Shown: positions 49,434 through 57,853 of the stretch, one piece after another
Layout: each line of letters starts with the position of its first letter
How positions within the stretch are numbered: the first letter of the stretch is position 1
From: Streptomyces phaeolivaceus
GTDB lineage: Bacteria > Actinomycetota > Actinomycetes > Streptomycetales > Streptomycetaceae
DNA: 64,000 nt
Direction: 5' to 3'
Assembly: GCF_009184865.1 (NCBI RefSeq)
Contig: NZ_CP045096.1
Span: 2,480,001 to 2,544,000, forward strand
Position numbers and translations under genes: made by a program
Notes under the pieces: generated by a model
Databases searched by the model: none
What the model was told of the DNA's origin: nothing
Seen by the model: the letters and a program-made list of their open reading frames with translations, nothing else

Positions 49434-50695
49434 CCGTGAGCAGGGAGAGGCGCTACGCCGACCGCCTCGAGGATTTCTCGGAACGGCACGCGTTCCTCGT
49501 CGATCTGGCGATGAGCTGCGCGCTGATGGGCTGTGTGGTCCTCGGCCTGATGCTCACCCTGCCCGGCGCCGAGCCACCGAAGCACGACGGTGTCGGCGTC
49601 GCCATCATGGGGGTGTCCTGCGTCAGCCTGCTCAAGCACCGCACACACCCGCGCGCCGCGCTCGTCGTGACGGTGCTGTGCACCGGGGCCGCGATCTCGA
49701 TGGGCTATCTGCTCACCCCCCTGCTGCTGGCCCCGATCATGGCGGCGCTGTACTGGCTGGCCACCTTCACCGACCGGCTCACCACCCGCTACTACGGGCT
49801 GACCACCATCGCGGCGATGACGCTGGCGGCCGTGCTCTCCGACTCCATGACCCATCTCTCCCTGGTGCTCAGGACGATCGGCCCCGCCTTCTGGCTGCTG
49901 CTGCCGCTCGCCGCGGGCCGGGGCACCCAGATCCGGCGCGCCTATCTGAAGTCGGTGCAGGCCCGCGCCGAGTACGCCGAACGCACCCGGGAGGAGGAGG
50001 CCCGGCTGCGGGTCACCGAGGAACGGATGCGCATCGCCCGCGATCTGCACGACGTGGTCGCCCACCATCTGGCCCTCGCCAACGCCCAGGCGGGCACCGC
50101 CGCGCACCTCACCCGCACCGACCCCGAGCAGGCCCACCGCATCCTCACCGACCTGACCGCCACCACGTCCGCGGCGCTGCGCGAGTTGAAGGGCACCGTC
50201 GGTGTGCTGCGCCGCCCCGACGATCCCGAGGCGCCGCTGGCCCCCACCCCCGGCCTCGACCGGCTGCCGGAGCTGACGGCCGCGTGCGAGTCCGCCGGTC
50301 TCACGGTCACCGTCACCACGGAGGGCTCCCTCGGGCAGCTCGACCCCGGCGTGGACCTCACCGCGTACCGGATCGTGCAGGAGGCCCTCACCAACGTCAG
50401 CAAGCACGCCGACGCGGACACGGCGTACATCCGCCTCGCGTACGCGGAGGCCCATCTCACGATCACGGTCACCGACGACGGCGCCCGGCCCCCGCACCGC
50501 ACCGGCTGCGTCCCGGACCCCGGCCGTGGCTTCGGTCTCATCGGCATGCGTGAGCGCGCCCAGTCCGTCGGCGGCTCCCTGAGGGTCGACCGGCGTCCCC
50601 AGGGCGGCTTCGAGGTCACCACCGACCTCCCGCTGCGCCCCTGCCCCCGCACCCCCGCGCCGGACCCGGAACCGGCCCCTGACCAGCGGAAGTAG
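49409..50695 (+). CDS. DesK/NarX-type sensor histidine kinase
   Basis: A 428-aa two-component sensor with a short N-terminus, about five or six TM segments (60-200), a linker helix (YLKSVQARAEYAERTREEE), the HisKA_3 dimerisation motif MRIARDLHDVVAHHLALANA with the phospho-accepting His, and a HATPase_c domain (ALTNVSKHADA N-box, GRGFGLIGMRERAQSVGG G-box). It pairs with the LuxR-type regulator 9 bp downstream. The start codon region is duplicated, and translation may begin at 49409 or 49427. The signal is unknown; the adjacent MMPL exporter may be a target. Confidence 0.88.
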   Translation: MTAGVPMTTVSRERRYADRLEDFSERHAFLVDLAMSCALMGCVVLGLMLTLPGAEPPKHDGVGVAIMGVSCVSLLKHRTHPRAALVVTVLCTGAAISMGYLLTPLLLAPIMAALYWLATFTDRLTTRYYGLTTIAAMTLAAVLSDSMTHLSLVLRTIGPAFWLLLPLAAGRGTQIRRAYLKSVQARAEYAERTREEEARLRVTEERMRIARDLHDVVAHHLALANAQAGTAAHLTRTDPEQAHRILTDLTATTSAALRELKGTVGVLRRPDDPEAPLAPTPGLDRLPELTAACESAGLTVTVTTEGSLGQLDPGVDLTAYRIVQEALTNVSKHADADTAYIRLAYAEAHLTITVTDDGARPPHRTGCVPDPGRGFGLIGMRERAQSVGGSLRVDRRPQGGFEVTTDLPLRPCPRTPAPDPEPAPDQRK

Positions 50696-50704
50696 AACAG
50701 CACC

Positions 50705-51382
50705 ATGACCATTCGTGTCCTGCTCGCCGACGATCAGGCCCTGCTGCGGGCCACCTTCCGGATCCTCATCGACTCCTGTACGGACATGGAGGTGGTCGCC
50801 GAGGCCACCGACGGCCGGGAGGCGGTCGACCTGGTCCGCGTCCACCGCCCCGACGTGGTCCTCATGGACATCCGGATGCCCGGCACGGACGGGCTCACCG
50901 CCACGGCCGTGATCTGCGCCGACGAGGAGCTCGCCGACACCCGGGTACTGATCCTGACGACCTTCGAGATCGACGAGTACGTGGCCCAGGCGCTGCGCTC
51001 CGGCGCCAGCGGCTTCCTCGGCAAGGACGTCACCGCCGACGTCCTCCTCGACGGCATCCGCGCGGTGGCCGCCGGTGACACACTCCTGTCGCCCGCCGCC
51101 ACCCGCACCCTCATCACCCGTTTCCTCGCCGCCCCCACCCCCGGCAGCCGTCTCGCCACCCCCGACCGGCTGACCATCCTCACCACCCGGGAACGCGAGG
51201 TCATGTCCCTGGCCGCCGAGGGCCACTCCAACGACGAGATCGCGGAGAAGCTGTACGTCAGTCCGCTGACGGTACGCACCCACATCCACCGGGCGATGAC
51301 GAAGCTGGGGGCACGGGACCGGGCCCAACTGGTGGTGATGGCCTACCAGTCGGGCCTGATCCGGGTGACACCACCGGAGTAG
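50705..51382 (+). CDS. NarL/LuxR-family response regulator
   Basis: A 225-aa regulator with a receiver domain (DDQALLR acidic pocket near 9, phosphoacceptor Asp in VVLMDIRMPGTDG near 55, Lys in FLGKDV near 104) and a LuxR HTH (TREREVMSLAAEGHSNDEIA, then LYVSPLTVRTHIHRAMTKLG). It is phosphorylated by the preceding kinase. The operon is kinase then regulator. The target is not visible, but likely the transporter upstream or its own promoter. Confidence 0.92.
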   Translation: MTIRVLLADDQALLRATFRILIDSCTDMEVVAEATDGREAVDLVRVHRPDVVLMDIRMPGTDGLTATAVICADEELADTRVLILTTFEIDEYVAQALRSGASGFLGKDVTADVLLDGIRAVAAGDTLLSPAATRTLITRFLAAPTPGSRLATPDRLTILTTREREVMSLAAEGHSNDEIAEKLYVSPLTVRTHIHRAMTKLGARDRAQLVVMAYQSGLIRVTPPE

Positions 51383-51419
51383 GCGGTGCCACCCCGTCCC
51401 CGTACTCCCTTGAGGTCAC

Positions 51420-52868
51420 CTACTCCTTGTAGAAGGTGGCGTCCTGTCGGTCGAGGGTGGTGCTGACCGGCTGGGTGTACAGCAGGTTGTTGAAGTGGCG
51501 GATGTACCGGCCGGGGAAGTTGTACGACTCGTACGAGACCCCGGCGGCGGTGTCGGCGAGGCCGGCCCGCTGGTGGAAGGAGGCGTCGGCGTCGAACAGG
51601 GCCGTGCCGTCGTCCTTCTCCACCCACACCTCGTTGTTCTTGTGACGGAGGTAGTAGCCGGGGAAGTTCGCGGACTCCAGCGAGACCGTGCCGCTGCCCG
51701 TGAGGCCGGTGACGACGCGGAACTGCGAGTCGGCGAGGTTGGTGACGTTGGCCTCCAGCTTCGCCCGGTACTCCCAGTGCCGGATGAACCTGTCCGGGTA
51801 GTTGAACGAGGAGAGCCGGACCGGGGTGGCGCCGTCGGCGACGGGGATACCGAAGTTGGGTGTGCCGTCGGCGTTCCAGTACAGCTTCTGGTAACGGGTG
51901 CGGCGGTTGGGGTCGTTGAGCGGGTCGCCGCTGATGTCCTTGTAGCTGCGGTCGTGGTAGACGAGGATGTCCGACTTGCCGTCCTCGGACGTGGTGAAGG
52001 TGTTGTGGCCGGGCCCGTACTGGCTGGTGGCCGCGTTGCTGGTGAAGACGGGGGTCGCGGTCTTCGCCCAGGAGGCCGGGTTCATCAGGTCGGCGGTGGC
52101 GGAGGCGGTCAGCAGGCCGAGGCAGTAGTTGGCGTCGGTGGCGCTGGCCGAGAAGGTCATGAAGACCTTGCCGTTCCGCTGGATGACGGCCGGTCCCTCG
52201 TTGACGCGGTGGCCGATGGTCTCCCACGCGTACTCGGGCTTGGAGATCATCACCGGACTGCCGCTGATGGTCCAGGGGTTGGCGAGTTTCGCCAGATACA
52301 GGTTGGTGCCGGTGCCGACCGCCGGGTCGTTCTGCGCCCAGCTCAGATAGCGGGTGCCGTTGTGCGTGAAGGTGGTGGCGTCCAGCGAGAAGGTGTCCAG
52401 GGGCAGGGCGATCCGGCCCTTCTCGGTCCAGGTCCCGGTCAGCGGGTTGGCCGCGCTGGTCTCCAGGACGTACGGCCGGATCTTCCAGATGTCGTTCGTG
52501 GCACCGGCGGCGAAGTACACGTACCACTTGCCGTCGATGTAATGGATCTCCGGCGCCCAGATGTGGGCGCCCATCTCACCGCTGGCGTGCTTGGTCCAGA
52601 TGGTGGTCTCCGTGGCCGTGGCGAGGCCCTGGAGGGTCGTGGCGCGGCGCATCACGATCTTGTCGTACGCCGGGACGGTGGCGGTGAAGTAGTAGTAGCC
52701 GTCGGTGTGCTTGTAGATGTGCGGGTCGGCGCGCTGCTCGGCGATCGGGTTGGTGAAGGTGACGGCGGGCGACGCGGGCGCGGCGGCCTGGGCGGGGGTG
52801 GTGACGCCGGTGAGCACGGTGAGCGCGGCTGCGGCGGCCACCAGTACCCGTCTGACGAGTCGTCTCAT
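51420..52868 (-). CDS. Secreted exo-alpha-1,5-L-arabinofuranosidase-like enzyme (GH43 + CBM42)
   Basis: A 482-aa extracellular enzyme with a Sec signal (basic start, hydrophobic core, PAQAAAP cleavage). The five-bladed GH43 propeller has catalytic acids in RADPHIYK (base), FSLDATTF (pKa modulator) and NEGPAVIQ (acid). A C-terminal AbfB/CBM42 beta-trefoil follows with three SFNYPDRFIRH, NFPGYYLRH and NFPGRYIRH repeats. Length and order match the exo-arabinofuranosidase type known from Streptomyces avermitilis. It releases arabinose from arabinan side of plant polysaccharide. It is tandem with a second GH43 gene across a repeat array. Confidence 0.9.
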   Translation of the reverse strand: MRRLVRRVLVAAAAALTVLTGVTTPAQAAAPASPAVTFTNPIAEQRADPHIYKHTDGYYYFTATVPAYDKIVMRRATTLQGLATATETTIWTKHASGEMGAHIWAPEIHYIDGKWYVYFAAGATNDIWKIRPYVLETSAANPLTGTWTEKGRIALPLDTFSLDATTFTHNGTRYLSWAQNDPAVGTGTNLYLAKLANPWTISGSPVMISKPEYAWETIGHRVNEGPAVIQRNGKVFMTFSASATDANYCLGLLTASATADLMNPASWAKTATPVFTSNAATSQYGPGHNTFTTSEDGKSDILVYHDRSYKDISGDPLNDPNRRTRYQKLYWNADGTPNFGIPVADGATPVRLSSFNYPDRFIRHWEYRAKLEANVTNLADSQFRVVTGLTGSGTVSLESANFPGYYLRHKNNEVWVEKDDGTALFDADASFHQRAGLADTAAGVSYESYNFPGRYIRHFNNLLYTQPVSTTLDRQDATFYKE

Positions 52869-52906
52869 GTCTGGTTGCGGCCCTTCGAGGTCAGGGTTGT
52901 GGGGGA

Positions 52907-53061
52907 TCAGGCGGTCGTGGGGTTCAGGCGGTCGTGAGGTTCAGGCGGTCGTGGCGGATCAGGCGGTCGTGGGGATCAGGCGGTCGTGGCGGATCAGGCG
53001 GTCGTGGGGATCAGGCGGTCGTGGGGATCAGGCGGTCGTGGGGATCAGGCGGTCGTGGGGA
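52907..53061. repeat. Nine-copy 17/18-bp array ending in a GH43 stop codon
   Basis: TCAGGCGGTCGTGGGGA-type units start at 52907, 52924, 52941, 52959, 52976, 52994, 53011, 53028 and 53045. The last TCA is the complement of the stop codon of the GH43-CBM13 gene, and its unit encodes that protein's final residues PTTA. The array fills the gap before the next gene on the minus strand. Confidence 0.95.
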
Positions 53062-54547
53062 CGAGGCGCCACTGCTGGCAGTTGTTGTTGAGCCAGGTCC
53101 ACTGGCGTACGTCGACGCCGTTGCCCGTACCGCAGTTGGCGACGTCGGCGACCTTGCCGGTGGAGGCGTTGACGATCCGCACGTAGTCGCCGCCGGTGTA
53201 AATGAGGCGGGACTTCTGGCAGTTGTTGTTCAGCCAGGACCACTGCCGGATGTCGGCGCCGTCGGCGGCGGAGCAGTCGGCGGTGTCCATCACCTTGCCG
53301 GTGGCCACGTTGACCAGCCGGCTGGTGTCGTCCGCCATGTCCTCGACGCGCCACTTCTGGTTGGCGCCGCCGGTGCAGGTCCACTGGAAGATGTTGGTGC
53401 CGTCGGCGGTGTTGCCACCCTCGACGTCCAGGCACTTGCCGCTGTTGCGGTTGACGATCGTGTACGCGGTCGGGGTCGTCGCCGTCTCACCGGAAGGACC
53501 GGCGAGGGTGGCGCCGAGGGCGACCGGGGTGCCGAAGTTCGGGGTGCCGTCCGCGTTCCAGGTGAACTTCTGGGCGCGGGTCGTACGGCCGTTGCCGCAG
53601 CCGCCGTTGGCCGCGCTGTTGCCGTGGTAGACGATCCAGTTCTCGGTGCCGTCCGGGGAGGTGAAGAACCCGTTGTGGCCCGGCCCGTAGACCCCGTTGG
53701 CGTCGCTGCGCTGGAAGACCGGGGTCTGCTTCTTGGTCCAGGAGGAGGCGAGGAGCGGGTCGCTGCCGGTCAGTTCCAGCTGGCCGAGCTTGTAGTCGGC
53801 GGTCTGGCAGTGGCTGGCGGAGAAGGACACGAAGGTCCGGCCGTCGTGGTAGAGCGGCTCGGGCCCCTCGTTGACCGCGCCGCCGGAGGTCTCCCAGCTC
53901 AGCGTGGGGCTGGAGATGATCGAGAAGGTGTTGCTCGCGAGCGTGTACGGGTTGCTCAGCGGCGCGATGACCAGGCTCTGCGTACTGCCGCCGATGAAGC
54001 CGCTGCCCATCAGGTAGAGCTTGTTGTCGTGCTTGAGCACGCTGGCGTCGATGAGCCAGCCACCCGGGGTGAGGTTGGACCCGGTGAGGGTGTTCTTGTG
54101 CGTGTAGGGGCCGAGCGGGTCGGTGCCGGAGCTCTCCAGCACCTGGGTGCGCTGGGTGTCGCAGCACGCGGCGCCGCTCTGCGCGGCCGAGTAGTAGAGG
54201 TACCACTTGCCGTCCAGGAAATGGATCTCCGGCGCCCAGATGTTGGCGTTGCGCCCGGCGGTGGTGTCCGACCAGATCTCCACGCTCGGGGCGGTGCTCA
54301 GGCCGGCGAGGGTCGGGGACCTGCGCATGAGCAGCTTGTTGGTGAACGTCGTCGTCACCAGGTAGTAGTTGCCGTTGTAGTACTCCAGCCAGGGGTCGGC
54401 GCCCTTCTGGGACTTGACCGGGTTGGTGTACGGCTTGCCGTCGGCCGCGGCGGCGGGCGACGCCGGCTGGAGGGTGACGAGCGACGCGAGCAGGGCCAGC
54501 AGTGCGGCCCCCAAGGTCACCCAGTGCCGGACTTGAATGCGGAACAC
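53045..54547 (-). CDS. Secreted GH43 arabinanase/xylosidase-like enzyme with CBM13 (ricin) domain
   Basis: A 500-aa extracellular enzyme. A Sec signal ends near PASPAAAADG. The GH43 propeller has acids in KGADPWLEY, WLIDASVL and NEGPEPLY. A C-terminal ricin-type beta-trefoil (about 370-500) has the Q-x-W motifs NQKWRV, RQWSW and QQWRLV. It resembles GH43 enzymes attacking arabinan or arabinoxylan, with CBM13 binding xylan-type chains. Upstream lies a possible operator (54601-54616). The 3' end forms the start of a nine-copy repeat. It is tandem with the CBM42 GH43 gene, so the two probably act together on hemicellulose. Confidence 0.88.
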   Translation of the reverse strand: MFRIQVRHWVTLGAALLALLASLVTLQPASPAAAADGKPYTNPVKSQKGADPWLEYYNGNYYLVTTTFTNKLLMRRSPTLAGLSTAPSVEIWSDTTAGRNANIWAPEIHFLDGKWYLYYSAAQSGAACCDTQRTQVLESSGTDPLGPYTHKNTLTGSNLTPGGWLIDASVLKHDNKLYLMGSGFIGGSTQSLVIAPLSNPYTLASNTFSIISSPTLSWETSGGAVNEGPEPLYHDGRTFVSFSASHCQTADYKLGQLELTGSDPLLASSWTKKQTPVFQRSDANGVYGPGHNGFFTSPDGTENWIVYHGNSAANGGCGNGRTTRAQKFTWNADGTPNFGTPVALGATLAGPSGETATTPTAYTIVNRNSGKCLDVEGGNTADGTNIFQWTCTGGANQKWRVEDMADDTSRLVNVATGKVMDTADCSAADGADIRQWSWLNNNCQKSRLIYTGGDYVRIVNASTGKVADVANCGTGNGVDVRQWTWLNNNCQQWRLVPTTA

Positions 54548-54988
54548 GGCAAGTCCCTTCGGGGAGCGGCTCTAGAGGGGGGAGGAAACAAGAAGGGATT
54601 GTTCGAAACTGCGAACGTTGTGCGTAACTTCGGCCAGAAGGTAAAGGTGAGGCAGGAGGGACGTCAATGGATGCGACACGATTTGATGCCTACGAGCCCG
54701 CCGGAACGGATCGCGGAGGGGGGTGAGTCGGCGTTCGCACGGTGAAACAGCAACAGGAGAACGCGGGGCAAGCCGGGCGGTAGGGCGTCTGGAGCATCAT
54801 GCGCGCCGCGGAATGAGGACCGGGCCTGGAGAGATGAACTCGCCGATGCCGGAGCCGAGTTGGAGGGGCGGGCCGCAGCGCGATCTGGCTCGGCGGCAGC
54901 ACGGGGCCGGCGACACGGGCGTACACCTCGCTCCGCCTCGCCCGCGACCGGGCGGCGGACGGGGCCGCCCCCGCCCGCGCTTCGCGGG
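54548..54988. other. Intergenic region with GH43 promoter dyad and PD40-gene terminator hairpins
   Basis: No gene is visible here. Upstream of the GH43 gene, GTTCG (54601-54605) and CGAAC (54612-54616) form a dyad that may bind a sugar-responsive repressor. At the other end, two hairpins lie just past the PD40 gene stop (minus strand): GGGCGGC/GCCGCCC (54950-54956, 54964-54970) and CCCGCG/CGCGGG (54974-54979, 54983-54988), probably a terminator. Confidence 0.5.
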
Positions 54989-56275
54989 TCAGCGCAGGGT
55001 GCGTACGAACACGTCGCCGATGAGGTTGGTGTCCTCGGGGACGAGGCCGGGGTGGTACGAGTCGAAGACGGCCGTGGACTCGTCCGCGCTCAGCGCCGCC
55101 CGCCCCACCGTGAGCGGGTTGCCGTCCTGCCCCGGTGACAGCAACTCCTCCTGCCCGGTGAACAGATCGCGCAGGATCAGCCCGAGCGAGCGGCGATCGG
55201 CGTCTGCCGTGTTGAGCAGCAGCTTCGAGCCGTCGGCGGACAGATCCGACAGCAGGGTGAGATCGGTGGGCGCGTGGCCGTCGTACCGCTGGAGCGTGCC
55301 GGTGCGCAGATCACGGACGAAGGCGTTCCAGGCCGTACCGGTGTTTCCGTTGGGATCGGCGCCGGGGACCAGATCGGTGGCCACCGAGTTGAATCCGACC
55401 GTGGACCCGTCGGCGCTGAGCACCGGTGCGACCGCCGACCTGTCGGCCGCCGCCCCGTCATGGGTGGCGTCGGCCTGCACGGTCTGTCCGCTCTCCCGGT
55501 CGTAGACCAGGATGTCGCCCTGGTCGTCGTCGGACGGCCCGGAGTAGCCCTCCAGATAGGCGACCCTGCGCCCGTCCGCGCTCATCGAGATCTGATCGCA
55601 CCGGTGGAAGTTCTTCGAACCGTCCGACTCCCGGCTGACCCGCCGCACTTCCCCCGTCTCGCGATCCAGCAGCATGACCCGGCAGGCGAAGGCAGTGTTC
55701 GGATCGACGACGGGCCGGGCGACGAAGGCGACGTACCGCCCGTCGGCGCTGATGGGCGCGATGCCGTACGACGCGACGTAGCCCTCGTCCATCGCGGGAG
55801 CCAGCCGTTCGAGGGTGCCGGCGCTCAGATCCATGACGTGGACGGAGGACGTCGCGGTCGCGGTCGCGTACGACCCGAAGGTCAAATACCGCCCGGAATC
55901 AGAGAGTTGCGGTGTGGACGTGGTCTCCCCCGGCACCACGACCCGCCGCAACGGCTCCCCGGGCCCCGTCCGGTAGTACACGCTGTTCCGCACATCGGTC
56001 CCCGGCCCCAGGTTGGTAGCCGACGACATGAAGGCCACGACCCGCCCGTCCGCGCTGACCACGGGTTCGGTGGAGTGGCCGTTGCCGCCGGTGACGCCGT
56101 CGGGGGCCACACTGATCCGCTCGGTGCGTGGCACGACGGCCGACGCGGCCGACGCGGCCGACGCGGGCGACGCGGGCGACGCGGGCGACGCGGGCGCGGC
56201 GGGTGTGACGACGGCCGCGACCACCAGCACGCAACCGAAGCCACTCACCAACACACGTAACACAGGTCTCTTCAC
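54989..56275 (-). CDS. Secreted PD40/TolB-like beta-propeller protein
   Basis: A 428-aa exported protein with a signal sequence followed by an ASP/AAS-rich stretch encoded by a 9-bp tandem repeat (56142-56195). Repeated blades then follow with the WD40-like PD40 signature (VVSADGRVVAFMSSATNL, ISADGRYVAFVARP, MSADGRRVAYLEG, LSADGSTVGFNSVATDLV, LSADESTAVFDSYHPGLV). Such propellers bind other proteins or cell-wall material. The enzymatic role is unknown. I chose a GTG with GGGGGAG 8 bp upstream; the longer frame to 56338 has no SD. Divergent from a DinB-type gene. Confidence 0.78.
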   Translation of the reverse strand: MKRPVLRVLVSGFGCVLVVAAVVTPAAPASPASPASPASAASAASAVVPRTERISVAPDGVTGGNGHSTEPVVSADGRVVAFMSSATNLGPGTDVRNSVYYRTGPGEPLRRVVVPGETTSTPQLSDSGRYLTFGSYATATATSSVHVMDLSAGTLERLAPAMDEGYVASYGIAPISADGRYVAFVARPVVDPNTAFACRVMLLDRETGEVRRVSRESDGSKNFHRCDQISMSADGRRVAYLEGYSGPSDDDQGDILVYDRESGQTVQADATHDGAAADRSAVAPVLSADGSTVGFNSVATDLVPGADPNGNTGTAWNAFVRDLRTGTLQRYDGHAPTDLTLLSDLSADGSKLLLNTADADRRSLGLILRDLFTGQEELLSPGQDGNPLTVGRAALSADESTAVFDSYHPGLVPEDTNLIGDVFVRTLR

Positions 56276-56342
56276 TGGACTGGCTCCCCCTCGGACAGAC
56301 CGGACGACGATGAAAGCGCGCTCCCGGCGAAGGGTCAATGCC

Positions 56343-57044
56343 TTGAACTACCTTGCGAGGGTGGATCTCTTCTCGCCTTCCTGGGCAGCGCTGCGCACGG
56401 CCGTCGCCGACCTCACGGACAAGGACTTCGAACAGCCGTCGGGCTGCGCGGGCTGGCTGGTGAGAGACCTCGTCTGCCACCTGATCATCGACGCCCAGGA
56501 CGTCCTGATCACCCTGGTCACCCCCGCGGCCACCGACGCCGCCCCCACGGCCGACGCGACGACGTACTGGCACGTGACCCACGAACCCCCGGCCGCCGAG
56601 GACCCTCTGGCGTCCCTGACCGTCCGCCTGGCCGCCGCGTACGAGGACATGGCCCTGCTCACATTCCACCTGGACGACGTGGGCTCCGCGGCGGCCCGCG
56701 CCGCCGAACTGGCCGACCCCGCCGCCCGGGTGACCACCCAGAACCAGATCCTCACGGTCGAGGACTACCTCACGGCGTACGTCCTGGAGTGGACCCTCCA
56801 CCACCTGGACCTGACCGCCCACCTCCCGACCCGGCAGGGCCCGTCCCCGACCACCCCGGGCCCGTCCCCGGAGAGCCTGGCTCATTCCCGTACGGCGCTG
56901 GAGCGGATCGCGGGTACGGCGTTCCCGGGCTCCCTCACCGACGAGGACGCTCTGCTGATCGGCACGGGCCGCAGGGCGCCGTCGGATACGGAGAGGGCCG
57001 AACTCGGGCTTCTGGAAGGGAAGTTGCCACTCGTCCTGGGCTGA
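56343..57044 (+). CDS. Maleylpyruvate isomerase/mycothiol-type DinB-like protein
   Basis: A 233-aa protein of the mycothiol-dependent maleylpyruvate-isomerase N-terminal (DinB-like) superfamily: DFEQPSGCAGWLVRDLVCHL with the first metal His, and YVLEWTLHHLDLTAHL with the paired His residues. Members use mycothiol in detoxification or have unknown roles. The start was set at TTG 56343 (MNYLARVDLF, GAAGGG 8 bp upstream); ATG 56310 is the alternative. It stands between the PD40 gene and the ABC/two-component locus. Confidence 0.78.
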   Translation: MNYLARVDLFSPSWAALRTAVADLTDKDFEQPSGCAGWLVRDLVCHLIIDAQDVLITLVTPAATDAAPTADATTYWHVTHEPPAAEDPLASLTVRLAAAYEDMALLTFHLDDVGSAAARAAELADPAARVTTQNQILTVEDYLTAYVLEWTLHHLDLTAHLPTRQGPSPTTPGPSPESLAHSRTALERIAGTAFPGSLTDEDALLIGTGRRAPSDTERAELGLLEGKLPLVLG

Positions 57045-57076
57045 GAGGCCAAGGGGGCCCGCGGTCGGCGGTTCGG

Positions 57077-57853
57077 TCACACATCCCGCGTACGCAGCGC
57101 GACGTACCCCCCGAGGGTCGCGGCCACCGTCCACCCGAGCAGCACGATCAGCCCGGCCCCCGGCGAGAGGGTCGCGTCGCCCGACTCGGCCACCCGCATG
57201 ATCCGGGCGCCCGCCTGGGTGGGCAGGTGGACGGCGATCGTCCGGAGGCCGGGGATGTTGAGCATGAGGGTCGGCAGGACGAAGTGGAACGGGACCAGCA
57301 CGCCGAGGGAGACCGCGGCACCGCGCAGCACGACCGCCACACCACCGCTGAACACGGCGATCAGGGTCATGCCCACGACCGCCCCCACAAGCGCCCTGGG
57401 CACCCCCGGGCCGTCCAGCGGCACGGCGAGGCTCCCGAGTGCCCGCTCGGAGGCGAGAAAAGCGACCGGCACGGTGACGAGCGACACCGCGAGCGCCAGT
57501 CCCGCGCCGACGGCGAGCTTGCCCCCGTAGAGCAGTCCGCGTCGGGGCACGGCCGTCAACGAGGTCCGGATCATGCCGCCGGAGTACTCACCACAGACGA
57601 GAAGGACGACGAAGACCACCAGCACCAACTGGCCCATACCCACCCCGACGAACCCGGCATCGGCAGGATGAAAGTCGGCTCGGACCAGTGAACTACCTTC
57701 CTCGATGGCCTTCTTGACGGACAGACAGTTGACGACACCCACTCCGACGCTGATCACGAACGTGAGGAGGAGCGTCCAGCTGGTGGACCGCACGGTCCGC
57801 GCCTTGGTCCATTCGGAACGGACGACTGCGACGAAGGTGGCGGCGGCCCTCAC
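57077..57853 (-). CDS. ABC-2-type exporter permease
   Basis: A 258-aa permease with about six TM segments (VVRSEWTKARTVRSTSWTLLL at the N-terminus, then CGEYSGGMIRTSLTAVPRRG, typical of this group in actinobacteria). Its GTG overlaps the ATPase stop (GTGA), so the two are co-translated. Members of this type often respond to antibiotics under two-component control, which fits the neighbouring kinase/regulator genes. Substrate unknown. Confidence 0.85.
   Translation of the reverse strand: MRAAATFVAVVRSEWTKARTVRSTSWTLLLTFVISVGVGVVNCLSVKKAIEEGSSLVRADFHPADAGFVGVGMGQLVLVVFVVLLVCGEYSGGMIRTSLTAVPRRGLLYGGKLAVGAGLALAVSLVTVPVAFLASERALGSLAVPLDGPGVPRALVGAVVGMTLIAVFSGGVAVVLRGAAVSLGVLVPFHFVLPTLMLNIPGLRTIAVHLPTQAGARIMRVAESGDATLSPGAGLIVLLGWTVAATLGGYVALRTRDV

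Noticed and set aside
52907..53061. CRISPR-like array or iteron origin
   Set aside because: There are no spacers, no replication initiator gene nearby, and the unit contains the end of the GH43 gene.
54690..54926. 78-codon minus-strand open frame between the GH43 and PD40 genes
   Set aside because: Cys/Pro-rich, no start signal, and it overlaps the promoter and terminator sequences.
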